A stretch of 64,000 bases of DNA from JAIOSF01 sp047159865. Lineage in GTDB: Bacteria > Campylobacterota > Campylobacteria > Campylobacterales > Arcobacteraceae. The translations under genes were made by a program, and so were the position numbers. Of the stretch, positions 1-7,468 are shown in pieces. Each line of letters starts with the position of its first letter. Within the stretch, counting starts at the first letter, position 1. The notes beneath the pieces are model-generated. The model saw nothing but the letters and a program-made list of their open reading frames with translations. It had not been told where the DNA came from and ran no database searches. The stretch lies in the NCBI RefSeq assembly GCF_047159865.1, contig NZ_AP038804.1, positions 1,178,001 to 1,242,000 of the forward strand, written 5' to 3'.

Positions 1-25
1 CAAATATATATTTTTTTAATCCCAT
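1..25 (-). CDS. Start of a protein gene cut by the window edge
   Basis: Reading leftward after the dksA stop there is a good ribosome site (AAGGA) 7 bases before an ATG at 25, and the frame stays open to base 1 as MGLKKYIF. That is too little to name a product. In Campylobacter the gene after dksA is, as I recall, a small hypothetical protein, which would fit. It would lie in the rlmH-dksA transcription unit. Confidence 0.4.
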
Positions 26-52
26 AATCTAATCCTTCGTAATAACTTTTAT

Positions 53-409
53 CTAGTTATTGTTATTTTCGTGAATCTCTCTACAATCTGTACAGAATTT
101 AGCAAAAGGCTTTGCTTTGAGTCTTCCAATTGCAATAGGTTCATCACACATTTCACAAATACCATAGGTACCATTTTTAATGCTTTCTAAAGCTTCTTTA
201 ATCTCTTTCAGCTCTTGTTTTTGCTGACTAATAATTAACCCTGAAGTAAAGCTGTCACTACTTGCTTCTGCAAAATCAAGTTCATCTTTACAATCACAAT
301 TATTTAGTTTTGAAATATTGTCAATACCATCTGTAATGTTACTTTCAATTGTAACTAATCTTTGATTTAATAATACTTCTAATTCATCTATTTGTTTAGT
401 TGAAGCCAC
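53..409 (-). CDS. dksA: DksA/TraR-family zinc-finger RNA polymerase-binding regulator
   Basis: A 118-residue DksA-type protein that would bind the secondary channel of RNA polymerase and tune rRNA and stress promoters. The C-terminal part carries a four-cysteine zinc finger, C85-x2-C88 and C106-x2-C109, after a Lys/Glu-rich helix at about 60-80 that should form the coiled coil. It is shorter than the 151-residue E. coli protein, as is usual in Campylobacterota. The start is GTG at 409, supported by AGGA 7 bases upstream; no in-frame ATG fits. It follows rlmH by 52 bases, a pairing I recall from Campylobacter jejuni. The asparagine-rich last residues are not conserved. Confidence 0.9.
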   Translation of the reverse strand: MASTKQIDELEVLLNQRLVTIESNITDGIDNISKLNNCDCKDELDFAEASSDSFTSGLIISQQKQELKEIKEALESIKNGTYGICEMCDEPIAIGRLKAKPFAKFCTDCREIHENNNN

Positions 410-461
410 TTTTTTATCCTATTATTATAAAATTTTAGGAGTATAGCTAATTTATTCTAAA

Positions 462-926
462 TTATTTATGATAAGGATGGTTATTAAGTATACACAAAGA
501 GCGAAATATTTGCTCACATAAAACAATATTTGCAATTTTATGTGCATAGGTTAGCTCACTCAATGAGATCACCTTGTCACATTTTGATAAAAATTTTCTA
601 TCAAATCCATAGGCTCCACCTATAAAAAAGTTAATAGTGATTTTATCTTCTAAGAGTTTACTAAATTTAAAACTATCAAGTTTCTGTCCTAATACATCGA
701 GTGCTATGTTGTATCCTGAATCTAATTTTGATGCATAAACTTCATTGTATGCTTGTTGTGATTCTTTTTCTCCTAATGTTTGAGCTTTTGAAATTTGTTT
801 AGTAAATAAACTGTGAACTTCTACTTTTGCCCATCTTGAGGACATTTTTATAAATTCTTGAACAAGTGGTTCAAAGTTGTCATTTGATTTTTTTACAATT
901 TGGTAAATATTGATTTTACAATTAAT
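462..926 (-). CDS. rlmH: 23S rRNA (pseudouridine-1915-N3)-methyltransferase RlmH, probable ATT start
   Basis: SPOUT-class methyltransferase that methylates pseudouridine 1915 in helix 69 of 23S rRNA on assembled ribosomes. The SAM-binding loop IGGAYG lies at residues 102-107 and the protein ends with the family's HPYHK tail. An ATG at 845 would drop the first 27 residues, including the first beta strand (CKINIYQIV). Reading upstream in frame there is no ATG, GTG or TTG before the stop TAA. Instead two ATT codons lie at 927-929 and 924-926, and the inner one is 7 bases from an AAGGA. Starting there gives 154 residues, close to the 155 of E. coli RlmH. I therefore extend the gene to 926. It diverges from ribF, whose start is also abnormal. 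Confidence 0.85.
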   Translation of the reverse strand: MNCKINIYQIVKKSNDNFEPLVQEFIKMSSRWAKVEVHSLFTKQISKAQTLGEKESQQAYNEVYASKLDSGYNIALDVLGQKLDSFKFSKLLEDKITINFFIGGAYGFDRKFLSKCDKVISLSELTYAHKIANIVLCEQIFRSLCILNNHPYHK

Positions 927-951
927 AATATAATCCTTACTTTTTTTTAGA

Positions 952-958
952 TATTATA
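952..958. promoter_or_regulatory. Shared divergent -10 region between rlmH and ribF
   Basis: The 57 bases between the two proposed start codons contain TATTATA. It reads TATAAT on the minus strand (953-958, toward rlmH) and TATTAT on the plus strand (952-957, toward ribF). Both 5' leaders would be about 20 bases and would just include the ribosome sites. No clear -35 box is visible, which is normal for Campylobacterota sigma-70 promoters. Confidence 0.45.
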
Positions 959-983
959 CCGAATTAAATTAAAAGGAAAAGTT

Positions 984-1808
984 ATAAAAAAAGATACAAT
1001 TACCAGCATAGCTATTGGTGGTTTTGATGGTATGCATTTGGCTCATCAACAGTTATTTAAAAGACTTGATAACAATGGTGGAATTATTGTAATACAAACT
1101 GATTATGCTAATTTATCACCTTTTAGTTATAGGCAAAAACACACTCACTATCCAATTTATTTTTATCCACTTGAAAATATACGGCATTTAGATGGTACAC
1201 AATTTATAAAATTACTAAAAGAAGAGTTTCCCAACTTAAAAAAAATAGTTGTAGGATTTGATTTTCATTTTGGGCATTTAGCTGCTTATGATACAAATAA
1301 ACTTATGGAACTTTTTGATGGAGAAGTAGAAGTTGTTGATGAGTACAAAATGGATAATATTGCTATCCATTCCAAAGTTATTCGTACCTATTTAAGAGAA
1401 GGAAATATTGAATTCGCAAATAAGCTTCTTGGGTATAACTACACTTTATCAGGTTTAGTTATACAAGGACAGGGTTTAGGTAAAAAAGAGTTTGTACCAA
1501 CTATTAATATTAATGTAGTGGATTTTTTAATACCAGAAGAGGGAGTTTATATTACTCGTACTATACTTAATGATGTAGTTTTTAAGTCTGTAACATTTAT
1601 AGGACATAGGGTTACCACAGATGGAAAGTTTGCAGTTGAAACAACTATTTTAGAGAGTTTTACCGACAAAGAAGTTCCTAAGAATATACAAATCGAATTT
1701 ATTAAAAAAATAAGAGAAAATCGAAAATATGATAAATATGATGATTTAAAAAAACAGATTAATGAAGATATAAATACTACCATGCAGTGGTTTGAAGGGG
1801 AAAAATGA
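984..1808 (+). CDS. ribF: Bifunctional riboflavin kinase/FAD synthetase, probable ATA start
   Basis: Makes FMN from riboflavin and ATP, then FAD. The N-terminal nucleotidyltransferase domain opens with GGFDGMHLAH (residues 12-21), the HIGH-like nucleotide-binding signature. The C-terminal flavokinase domain shows GQGLGKKEFVPTININ. The first ordinary start, ATG at 1032, lies inside GGFDGMH and would destroy the active site. Upstream in frame back to a TAG there is no ATG, GTG or TTG. An ATA at 984 lies 6 bases from AAAGGA and gives MKKDTITSIAIGGFDG, a normal RibF beginning and 274 residues. The gene overlaps the next one by ATGA. Confidence 0.87.
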   Translation: MKKDTITSIAIGGFDGMHLAHQQLFKRLDNNGGIIVIQTDYANLSPFSYRQKHTHYPIYFYPLENIRHLDGTQFIKLLKEEFPNLKKIVVGFDFHFGHLAAYDTNKLMELFDGEVEVVDEYKMDNIAIHSKVIRTYLREGNIEFANKLLGYNYTLSGLVIQGQGLGKKEFVPTININVVDFLIPEEGVYITRTILNDVVFKSVTFIGHRVTTDGKFAVETTILESFTDKEVPKNIQIEFIKKIRENRKYDKYDDLKKQINEDINTTMQWFEGEK

Positions 1809-3541
1809 AAAATGTAATACAATTTATTGAATCAAAAGATGTGACTACATTAGATATTTATGCACAATTAAAATGTGATATTGAAGAGGTAAAAGTTTTA
1901 CAATACTTAACAAAACAATATATTATTGCTGTTGATAATTTATTGGTAATAGATATATTATCTGAATTTTACGATTTAAAGAAGTATGAACATTTAGATA
2001 AAATTTATATATTAAAAAACCTTTTAGAATTAGGCTGGATTGTACAAAGTCATTTTTCTGCAACAAAAATAAGTGAACTTTCACAATTAGAACTTATCAA
2101 TACGCCTGTAAGTCTTAGTAGTTCTTTTTTAAAGCTTTTAGAAGTAGGGTCTTTAGAATTAGTTTTACCTGAAGTAACTGAATATAGTGACCATTTAGAG
2201 TACCTTCAAGATCAGTTTTTTAAAATTGACCTAGCGCAACAATTGAATATAATAAAAAATAATTTTGATGAAAACTCACCAAACGCAAATCGTTTGCGTA
2301 GTAAACTTTCTCTTTTAGAAAGCAGAATAAAAGAGAGAGTTGAAACTACTACAAATACAATTATGCTAGAAGATTTTTTCACAGAACATGACTTAAATGA
2401 TAAAGAACAGATGATATTTTTAGCACTTTTAAAAGAGGAGTATGCAGGTGGAGATGAGTCTATAAGAGATATGAACTCTTTAATAACTTTAGTATCATCA
2501 GATGACTATGAAAAGATTAAGTACCGAACTCTTCTAGAAGAGAGCGGAAATCTTATTTCAAATAATCTTATAGACTATGATGAGATGCTTACCCCTTTTG
2601 GAGGAATTAATCGAAACTTTTATATACCAGAACAAATATTGTATAAAATTTCGCATCCAATCAAAAAACAAACAAGAAAAAGTAAAATTAAGTTAGATAT
2701 GCTTATTGAAGAGCAAGAGATGTTTGAATTAATGGAACCCAAAAAATCACTAGAAGATGTAGTCTTAAATGATAAAACAAAAGCTACTTTAGATTCACTT
2801 TTAATGCAAGTTGATAAAAAAGTTATTGATAGATTAAAAAAGTGGGGGATAAAAGATAAGAAAAAAGGTATCGATGCTCGTATTATTTTTTATGGAGCAG
2901 CCGGTACTGGTAAAACAATAACTGCTTTGGCAATGGGAAAATCACTCAAAAAACAAGTTTTAAGTTTTGATTGTAGTAAGATTCTTTCAATGTATGTGGG
3001 TGAGAGTGAAAAAAATGTTCGCAAGATTTTTGATGATTATAAAGAGTTGTGTATTAAGGCTAAATCTCAACCAATACTATTATTAAATGAAGCAGATCAG
3101 TTTTTGAGTAATAGAGTTAGTGGACAGATAAGTGGTAGTGATAAAATGCATAATCAGATGCAAAATATTTTTTTAGAACAAATAGAAAATTTTGATGGAA
3201 TTTTGATTGCAACTACAAATTTATTGGATAATATTGATAAAGCTTTTTCTCGTAGATTCAATTATAAAATAGAGTTTTTAAAACCGGATGCACTTAAAAG
3301 AGAACAATTATGGAGAAAACTTATTCCTGATACTTTACCTCTTGATCCCGATTTTGATATTAAAAAATTGTCAAAAGCACAATTAACTGGTGGACAAATT
3401 GAATTAATCATTAAAAATACGGCATATAAATTGGCTGTTTTAGATGAAGTTAAATTTAAAACAAGTGATTTTTTAGAAGAGATTTCAAAAGAAGAAAAAA
3501 CTATGTTTGATAAAGATAAGACTGTAGGATTTAGGTCTTAA
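1805..3541 (+). CDS. AAA+ ATPase with variant Walker B (NEAD)
   Basis: A 578-residue protein whose C-terminal third is a SpoVK/Cdc48-like AAA+ module. Walker A is GAAGTGKT at 364-371. The Walker B position reads LLLNEAD with N428 and E429, so the usual aspartate is asparagine while the catalytic glutamate is kept. An arginine-rich FSRRF follows, fitting a sensor or arginine-finger region. The first 330 residues are helical with no motif I recognise. It overlaps ribF by four bases, so the two are probably co-translated. Client and cellular role are unknown. A remodelling ATPase is the family-level inference. Confidence 0.75.
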   Translation: MKNVIQFIESKDVTTLDIYAQLKCDIEEVKVLQYLTKQYIIAVDNLLVIDILSEFYDLKKYEHLDKIYILKNLLELGWIVQSHFSATKISELSQLELINTPVSLSSSFLKLLEVGSLELVLPEVTEYSDHLEYLQDQFFKIDLAQQLNIIKNNFDENSPNANRLRSKLSLLESRIKERVETTTNTIMLEDFFTEHDLNDKEQMIFLALLKEEYAGGDESIRDMNSLITLVSSDDYEKIKYRTLLEESGNLISNNLIDYDEMLTPFGGINRNFYIPEQILYKISHPIKKQTRKSKIKLDMLIEEQEMFELMEPKKSLEDVVLNDKTKATLDSLLMQVDKKVIDRLKKWGIKDKKKGIDARIIFYGAAGTGKTITALAMGKSLKKQVLSFDCSKILSMYVGESEKNVRKIFDDYKELCIKAKSQPILLLNEADQFLSNRVSGQISGSDKMHNQMQNIFLEQIENFDGILIATTNLLDNIDKAFSRRFNYKIEFLKPDALKREQLWRKLIPDTLPLDPDFDIKKLSKAQLTGGQIELIIKNTAYKLAVLDEVKFKTSDFLEEISKEEKTMFDKDKTVGFRS

Positions 3542-3573
3542 TAGAATAAATATGACTTTTTAAAAGTCAAAAA

Positions 3574-3603
3574 AATACTCGAATAGAAAACTATTCGAGT
3601 ATT
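3574..3603. terminator. 13-bp hairpin between the AAA+ ATPase and the cold-shock gene
   Basis: A perfect inverted repeat, AATACTCGAATAG and its complement, flanks an AAAA loop. On the minus strand it is followed by a run of T, so it is a good intrinsic terminator for the cold-shock gene. It may also stop plus-strand transcripts, though no T-run follows on that side. A second short palindrome (GACTTTTTAAAAGTC) sits just before it at 3554-3568. Confidence 0.7.
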
Positions 3604-3611
3604 AAGAAAAA

Positions 3612-3830
3612 TTACAGACCTGTAACGTTTTCTGCTTGAGGTCCTTTTTGACCTTCACCGATTTCAAAAGTTACTTTTTGACCTTCGTTTAAAGAAGCTC
3701 TATCATAACCTGTTTTATTGATTTGTCTGAAGTGAACGAATACATCTTTCCCACCATCTTCTTGTTCGATAAAACCAAAACCTTTTTCGCTGTTAAACCA
3801 TTTTACTGTTCCGTTAATTAAATCTGCCAT
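3612..3830 (-). CDS. Cold-shock domain protein (CspA family)
   Basis: A 72-residue single OB-fold protein that binds single-stranded RNA and DNA and melts RNA structure. Both RNA-binding motifs are present: KWFNSEKGFGFI (RNP1 region, about residues 10-21) and KDVFVHF (RNP2, about 28-34). Length is typical. The ATG at 3830 has AAAGGA 6 bases upstream. It is monocistronic, with its own terminator and a long structured leader (see 3854-3871), which fits leader-based control known for csp genes. Confidence 0.93.
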   Translation of the reverse strand: MADLINGTVKWFNSEKGFGFIEQEDGGKDVFVHFRQINKTGYDRASLNEGQKVTFEIGEGQKGPQAENVTGL

Positions 3831-3853
3831 GCAAATTCCTTTGTGTTTGAATA

Positions 3854-3871
3854 CACCTTACTTCTAAGGTG
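3854..3871 (-). promoter_or_regulatory. Hairpin in the cold-shock gene leader
   Basis: On the minus strand CACCTTA-GAAG-TAAGGTG forms a 7-bp stem with a 4-base loop, about 25 bases before the ATG. A shorter repeat (GTGT/ACAC, 3843-3856) overlaps its downstream side and could form an alternative pairing nearer the ribosome site. Temperature-dependent switching is only an inference from the gene type. Confidence 0.35.
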
Positions 3872-3882
3872 GTTGAAAATCT

Positions 3883-3888
3883 AATATA
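3883..3888 (-). promoter_or_regulatory. Candidate -10 box for the cold-shock gene
   Basis: Minus strand reads TTTATATTAG, with TATATT at a place that gives a leader of about 45 bases containing the hairpin. No -35 box is evident. Base composition is so AT-rich that this is only suggestive. Confidence 0.3.
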
Positions 3889-4149
3889 AAGTTGTCTTCA
3901 TGTTTACAGTAACAAATATTACTATTTAAGATACTATAAACTATAAGATGTAACTAGAATCATCTTTCGTTAGTAATAGTATAGCTAAATAAATCTTGAT
4001 TTATTCAATTTAAATTGAAAAATTAGTTTTTTTCTAAGATTTGACTAAACTTAGAACTTTAATAAGCAGAAATGTAACTATTTTAAACACTATAAAAGTG
4101 AGTATTATTAAAAAAGATACTTTTCGTATCAAAGTTATTTCAAAATCAT

Positions 4150-4830
4150 TTATTGTCGAGAATTTTTCTCTTCTATTCCACCTATTCCAAATCTTCTTGT
4201 AAGTTCTTGTTTAATTCTATCTGGCGAAACATTTTTAGATGCCATTGCAACTAAGCAATGATACATTAAATCAGCACCTTCGTAGATGATCTCCTCTATA
4301 TCATTGTCTTTAACTGCATAAGTAAACTCTCCAGCTTCCTCTACAACTTTTTTTAACATTGAATTTTCATCACCTTGAAGTAGTTTTGCTGTATAAGATT
4401 GTTTTGGATCGTCATTTTTTTTCTCAAGTATTGTATGATACAATGTATCGACAACTCCATAAGCTTGTGTTGTATCAACCTCAATCTCTGTTGTAATTGT
4501 ATTTGTTTTTAAATCTGTAAAAAAACAAGATTTACGCCCTGTATGACATGCTACACCATTTTGAATAACTTTTAAAAGTAAAGTATCATTATCACAATCA
4601 ACTTTAATAGATTCTATTTTTTGAGTATGGTTTGAGCTTTCACCTTTTTTCCATATCCTTTGTTTACTTCTACTAAAGTAATGTGCATAGTTTGTTTGTA
4701 GAGTGAGTTCAAGAGCTTCTTTATCCATATATGCAAGCATCAATATCTCATTTGTTGTTGCCTCTTGAGTGATTACAGGTACAAGACCATCTTGTTTGTC
4801 AAAATCTATTTTATTTATAATTGTATTCAT
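4150..4830 (-). CDS. hisIE: Bifunctional phosphoribosyl-AMP cyclohydrolase/phosphoribosyl-ATP pyrophosphatase
   Basis: Catalyses steps two and three of histidine synthesis. The HisI domain fills about residues 1-112 and contains the zinc-site segment ACHTGRKSCFF. The HisE all-helical pyrophosphatase domain follows at about 125-226 and includes KVVEEAGEFTYAVKD. The fused 226-residue form is common in proteobacteria. The ATG at 4830 has AAGG 7 bases upstream and is only 9 bases after the upstream coiled-coil gene, so they are likely co-transcribed. No other his gene is in this window. Confidence 0.94.
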   Translation of the reverse strand: MNTIINKIDFDKQDGLVPVITQEATTNEILMLAYMDKEALELTLQTNYAHYFSRSKQRIWKKGESSNHTQKIESIKVDCDNDTLLLKVIQNGVACHTGRKSCFFTDLKTNTITTEIEVDTTQAYGVVDTLYHTILEKKNDDPKQSYTAKLLQGDENSMLKKVVEEAGEFTYAVKDNDIEEIIYEGADLMYHCLVAMASKNVSPDRIKQELTRRFGIGGIEEKNSRQ

Positions 4831-4839
4831 TTTATAGCC

Positions 4840-5256
4840 TTAAAAATTTTGTTGATACTCAAGTCCGAAACCAGTTATTTGATTTTCGTCATCAAGTGTT
4901 ATATTTGGTTTTAGATCTGAAGGTGATTTTTTCAATTCTTTTGGAGGAAGATTTAATGGTATTGGGTTTTCTGAATTATTTGTGTCAAATTGGTTTTGTG
5001 CTCTAAAGTTTAAGTTATTGAGTTGTATTTTTTTAATGGCTAATGCTTCTTCTAAAAAAATAATTTTATTGTTTAATTTGATATTATTAGATGTTGAAAG
5101 TTCAATTTCATTTTGCAAATTATTGATTTTATTAGTATAGTTTGCATTTTCTTGTAAAAGTGATGAAGCTATTTTTTGATAATCCAAAAGTTGTACATAT
5201 AAAATACCCAAACCTAAAGTAAGTGTAAAAATTATTATATATTTTATTTTTTCCAT
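4840..5256 (-). CDS. Membrane-anchored coiled-coil protein, unknown function
   Basis: A 138-residue protein with one N-terminal membrane segment (about residues 5-24) and then a long heptad-like helix (about 25-85, rich in Leu, Ile, Asn and Glu). The tail is Pro- and Asn-rich. The topology suggests a bitopic protein with a periplasmic coiled coil. I do not recognise a family. It lies between the SPFH gene and hisIE on the same strand. The ATG is only about 14 bases after a terminator-like hairpin and lacks a clear ribosome site. Confidence 0.65.
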   Translation of the reverse strand: MEKIKYIIIFTLTLGLGILYVQLLDYQKIASSLLQENANYTNKINNLQNEIELSTSNNIKLNNKIIFLEEALAIKKIQLNNLNFRAQNQFDTNNSENPIPLNLPPKELKKSPSDLKPNITLDDENQITGFGLEYQQNF

Positions 5257-5270
5257 ATTTAAAAAACCGA

Positions 5271-5292
5271 TAAAGAGGATAGAACCTCTTTA
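5271..5292 (-). terminator. Hairpin with T-run between the SPFH gene and the coiled-coil gene
   Basis: TAAAGAGG and CCTCTTTA form an 8-bp stem with a 6-base loop. On the minus strand a GGTTTTTT run follows within a few bases. It lies just after the SPFH stop codon and just before the next ATG, so it could end or attenuate transcription between the two genes. Confidence 0.55.
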
Positions 5293-5294
5293 TA

Positions 5295-6389
5295 TTAACG
5301 GATTGAAGAATCTCTTTCTTTATTTTTTGTATCGACCCAAATATTTGGAGTAGAACCACCAGGTGTTAAGAAAATTTTTGCATCTTTGTTTACTCTTAGT
5401 GCTTCATTGAATTTTCCTTGAACTTCAATTTGTTGCATTTTAAGTAAATTAGGTGTTAAAGAATTTGCAATTAACTTATTTGCTTTTGCTTGCGCATTTG
5501 CTTCAATAGTAACAGCATCTGCTCGACCTTGTGATTCAATTCGGTTTTTATCAGCCTCACCCTTTGCTAAAGCAGCTTTTTTCTCAGCTTCTTGTTTCGC
5601 TCTTAAAACTTCGTATTTAACTCTTTCTGATTCTTGATTTGCAATTTGAACTCTCTCAATTTGCTCTTTAATTTTTGTTGGCAGAACAATTTCTCTTAGT
5701 TGAACTGATTCAATAGATACAGGTTTCCCTTCTAAAGCTTCAATCTGTGTTCTAATACCATTTTCTATCAATACAGCAATTTCGTTTCTTTTGGTAGGAA
5801 GTTGTTCTGCATTAAATTCTCCAACAACATTTCTTACAATATTTCTTACAACTGGATTTACAATTTTATCTTCCCATGAAAGTCCCCATGTTGCAATTGT
5901 CATAGGGGCACCTGATGGTAAAAGTTTATATTGAACAGTTAATTCAATAGAAACAGGTAATCCTCTAGCATCTAGAATATTTATAGCTGGATTCACTTTA
6001 ATACCACTATCAAATCCACTCATTTTTTCAACACTCATATAATTGATAAGTCGTACTTTTGTATCAACTGTAATCACTTTTTGAACTACTGGAATAAATA
6101 AGTGAAAACCTGGTTGTAAAGGATCTGTTTCATATTTACCTGTTGTAACTTTAATACCAACTTCACCTGAATTAATGATCACATAAGGTTTTGTCATGAA
6201 TAATGCAATAACTATAATAATAATTGCATAAATAAACCCAGATTGTTTATTGAAGTTTTTAAACATCTCTGGTGGTTGAAATGGTGGTTCATAACCACCT
6301 CCTCCTCCACTGTTATTATTATTCGATTGATTGTTCGAACCTTTATTTTGTTGTTGTCTATTTTTAAAATAGTCATTATCGATTGGCAT
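5295..6389 (-). CDS. SPFH/Band 7 (prohibitin-like) membrane protein
   Basis: A 364-residue protein. Residues 1-50 are a Gln/Asn/Gly-rich cytoplasmic leader, followed by one membrane segment (about 51-68, IYAIIIIVIALFM). The prohibitin domain follows (about 75-260), with INSGEVGIKVTTGKYE at its start. An Ala/Glu/Lys/Arg-rich coiled coil (about 240-310) completes the SPFH architecture. Such proteins form large membrane rings and in bacteria often associate with FtsH, which is encoded elsewhere in this window. The ATG at 6389 has AAAGGA 5 bases upstream. It is longer at the N-terminus than HflC; HflK also has a Gly/Asn-rich leader, so HflK-like is a possible label. Confidence 0.85.
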   Translation of the reverse strand: MPIDNDYFKNRQQQNKGSNNQSNNNNSGGGGGYEPPFQPPEMFKNFNKQSGFIYAIIIIVIALFMTKPYVIINSGEVGIKVTTGKYETDPLQPGFHLFIPVVQKVITVDTKVRLINYMSVEKMSGFDSGIKVNPAINILDARGLPVSIELTVQYKLLPSGAPMTIATWGLSWEDKIVNPVVRNIVRNVVGEFNAEQLPTKRNEIAVLIENGIRTQIEALEGKPVSIESVQLREIVLPTKIKEQIERVQIANQESERVKYEVLRAKQEAEKKAALAKGEADKNRIESQGRADAVTIEANAQAKANKLIANSLTPNLLKMQQIEVQGKFNEALRVNKDAKIFLTPGGSTPNIWVDTKNKERDSSIR

Positions 6390-6471
6390 CTCTTTCCTTT
6401 TTTTAGTTAATTAATGTAATCATATATGATTGCACTTTGTTTTATCTTAAATAACTTTTTTAGTTCTAATA

Positions 6472-7392
6472 TTAGTTTATATAAGTTAAGTATTTTAAAT
6501 ATTTTTCATTTTTTCCTGCAACCACATCAAAGTAAGCAGATTGTATTTTTTCTGTTATAGGTCCACGACTTCCACAACCAATAATTCTTGCATCAACATC
6601 TTTAATAGGAGTTATCTCAGCAGCTGTTCCTGTAAGAAAACACTCTTCACAAATATATACTTCTTCTCTTGTTATTCTTCTTCTTACAACCTCTATTCCC
6701 ATGTCGTTTGCAAGGTCAATTACTGTTGCTTGTGTAATAGATTTCAATGAATTGTCATTTGGAGGAGTGATTAGTTTTCCATCTTCTACCATGAAAAAAC
6801 AAGCACCACTAGCTTCTGCTATATACCCTTGATCATCTCGCATAAGAGCTTCATCATATCCAGCTTCAACAGCTTCGTATTTTGCCATTTGCGAGTTTAA
6901 GTAGTTTGCTACTGCTTTAGCTTTACCCATTCCTGAAGTATTTCCACCTCTAGTCATAGAAGATATTTTAAGTCGGATTCCATTTTTTAAACCCTCTTCT
7001 CCTAAATATGCTCCCCATTTCCAAGCTGATATAGATACATTTACAGGAGCATCTTTATGATAAAGACCCATTACTCCATATCCTAAATATACAAGTGGTC
7101 TGATATATGCACCTTCAAATAATTCATTTTCTTGTAATAGTTTTACTTGAGCATCATTGAGTTCTTCTACGCTATAAGGTACATTCATTAGTGTCATTTT
7201 AGAAGAGTCTAAAAGTCTTTGTGTATGTTCTTTTAGTTTAAATATAGCACATCTTCCATCTTCAGTTTTATATGCTTTTGTTCCTTCAATTGCACCATTA
7301 CCATAGTGAAGAGTGTGTGTTAGCACATGAACTTTAGCTTCATCCCAAGGAGTAAGTACACCATCCATCCAAATATATTTTGCTTTTTCCAT
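6472..7392 (-). CDS. ilvE: Branched-chain amino acid aminotransferase
   Basis: PLP-dependent class IV aminotransferase interconverting Leu, Ile and Val with their 2-oxo acids, using glutamate. The 306-residue protein begins with the family pattern KYIWMDGVLTPWDEAKVHV. It carries GKAKAVANYLNSQMAK, the region of the PLP lysine, and the C-terminal FLTGTAAEITPI that closes the active site. Length matches E. coli IlvE. AGGA lies 10 bases before the ATG. It diverges from recJ, with the two genes separated by 76 bases. Confidence 0.95.
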   Translation of the reverse strand: MEKAKYIWMDGVLTPWDEAKVHVLTHTLHYGNGAIEGTKAYKTEDGRCAIFKLKEHTQRLLDSSKMTLMNVPYSVEELNDAQVKLLQENELFEGAYIRPLVYLGYGVMGLYHKDAPVNVSISAWKWGAYLGEEGLKNGIRLKISSMTRGGNTSGMGKAKAVANYLNSQMAKYEAVEAGYDEALMRDDQGYIAEASGACFFMVEDGKLITPPNDNSLKSITQATVIDLANDMGIEVVRRRITREEVYICEECFLTGTAAEITPIKDVDARIIGCGSRGPITEKIQSAYFDVVAGKNEKYLKYLTYIN

Positions 7393-7456
7393 TTAATTTA
7401 TCCTAAATTTATATTTCACTTTGTAATTATTTTATCCAAAAATAGTTTAAAAAGGA

Positions 7457-7462
7457 TATAAT
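7457..7462 (+). promoter_or_regulatory. -10 box placed for a leaderless recJ transcript
   Basis: TATAAT ends 6 bases before the recJ ATG at 7469, so the expected transcription start coincides with the A of ATG. The only ribosome-site-like sequence (AAGGA, 7452-7456) overlaps the upstream edge of this box and would not be in the transcript. Confidence 0.5.
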
Positions 7463-7468
7463 TATTTT

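Larger units (their letters stand above)
3831..4149. other. 319-base gap: csp leader and promoter, hisIE 3' region
   Basis: No protein or RNA gene seen. The left part is the upstream region of the cold-shock gene with a hairpin at 3854-3871 and a possible -10 at 3883-3888. The right end has a small stem (GATAC/GTATC, 4116-4130) followed on the minus strand by six T, a weak candidate terminator for hisIE. The middle, about 3900-4100, is AT-rich with nothing recognisable. Confidence 0.5.

Noticed and set aside
845..847. Frameshift explaining the short RlmH and RibF
   Set aside because: The upstream residues are in frame and match family sequence, so only the start codon is unusual.
900..1031. 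FMN riboswitch before ribF
   Set aside because: The gap between divergent genes is only 57 bases, far too short for the RFN element.
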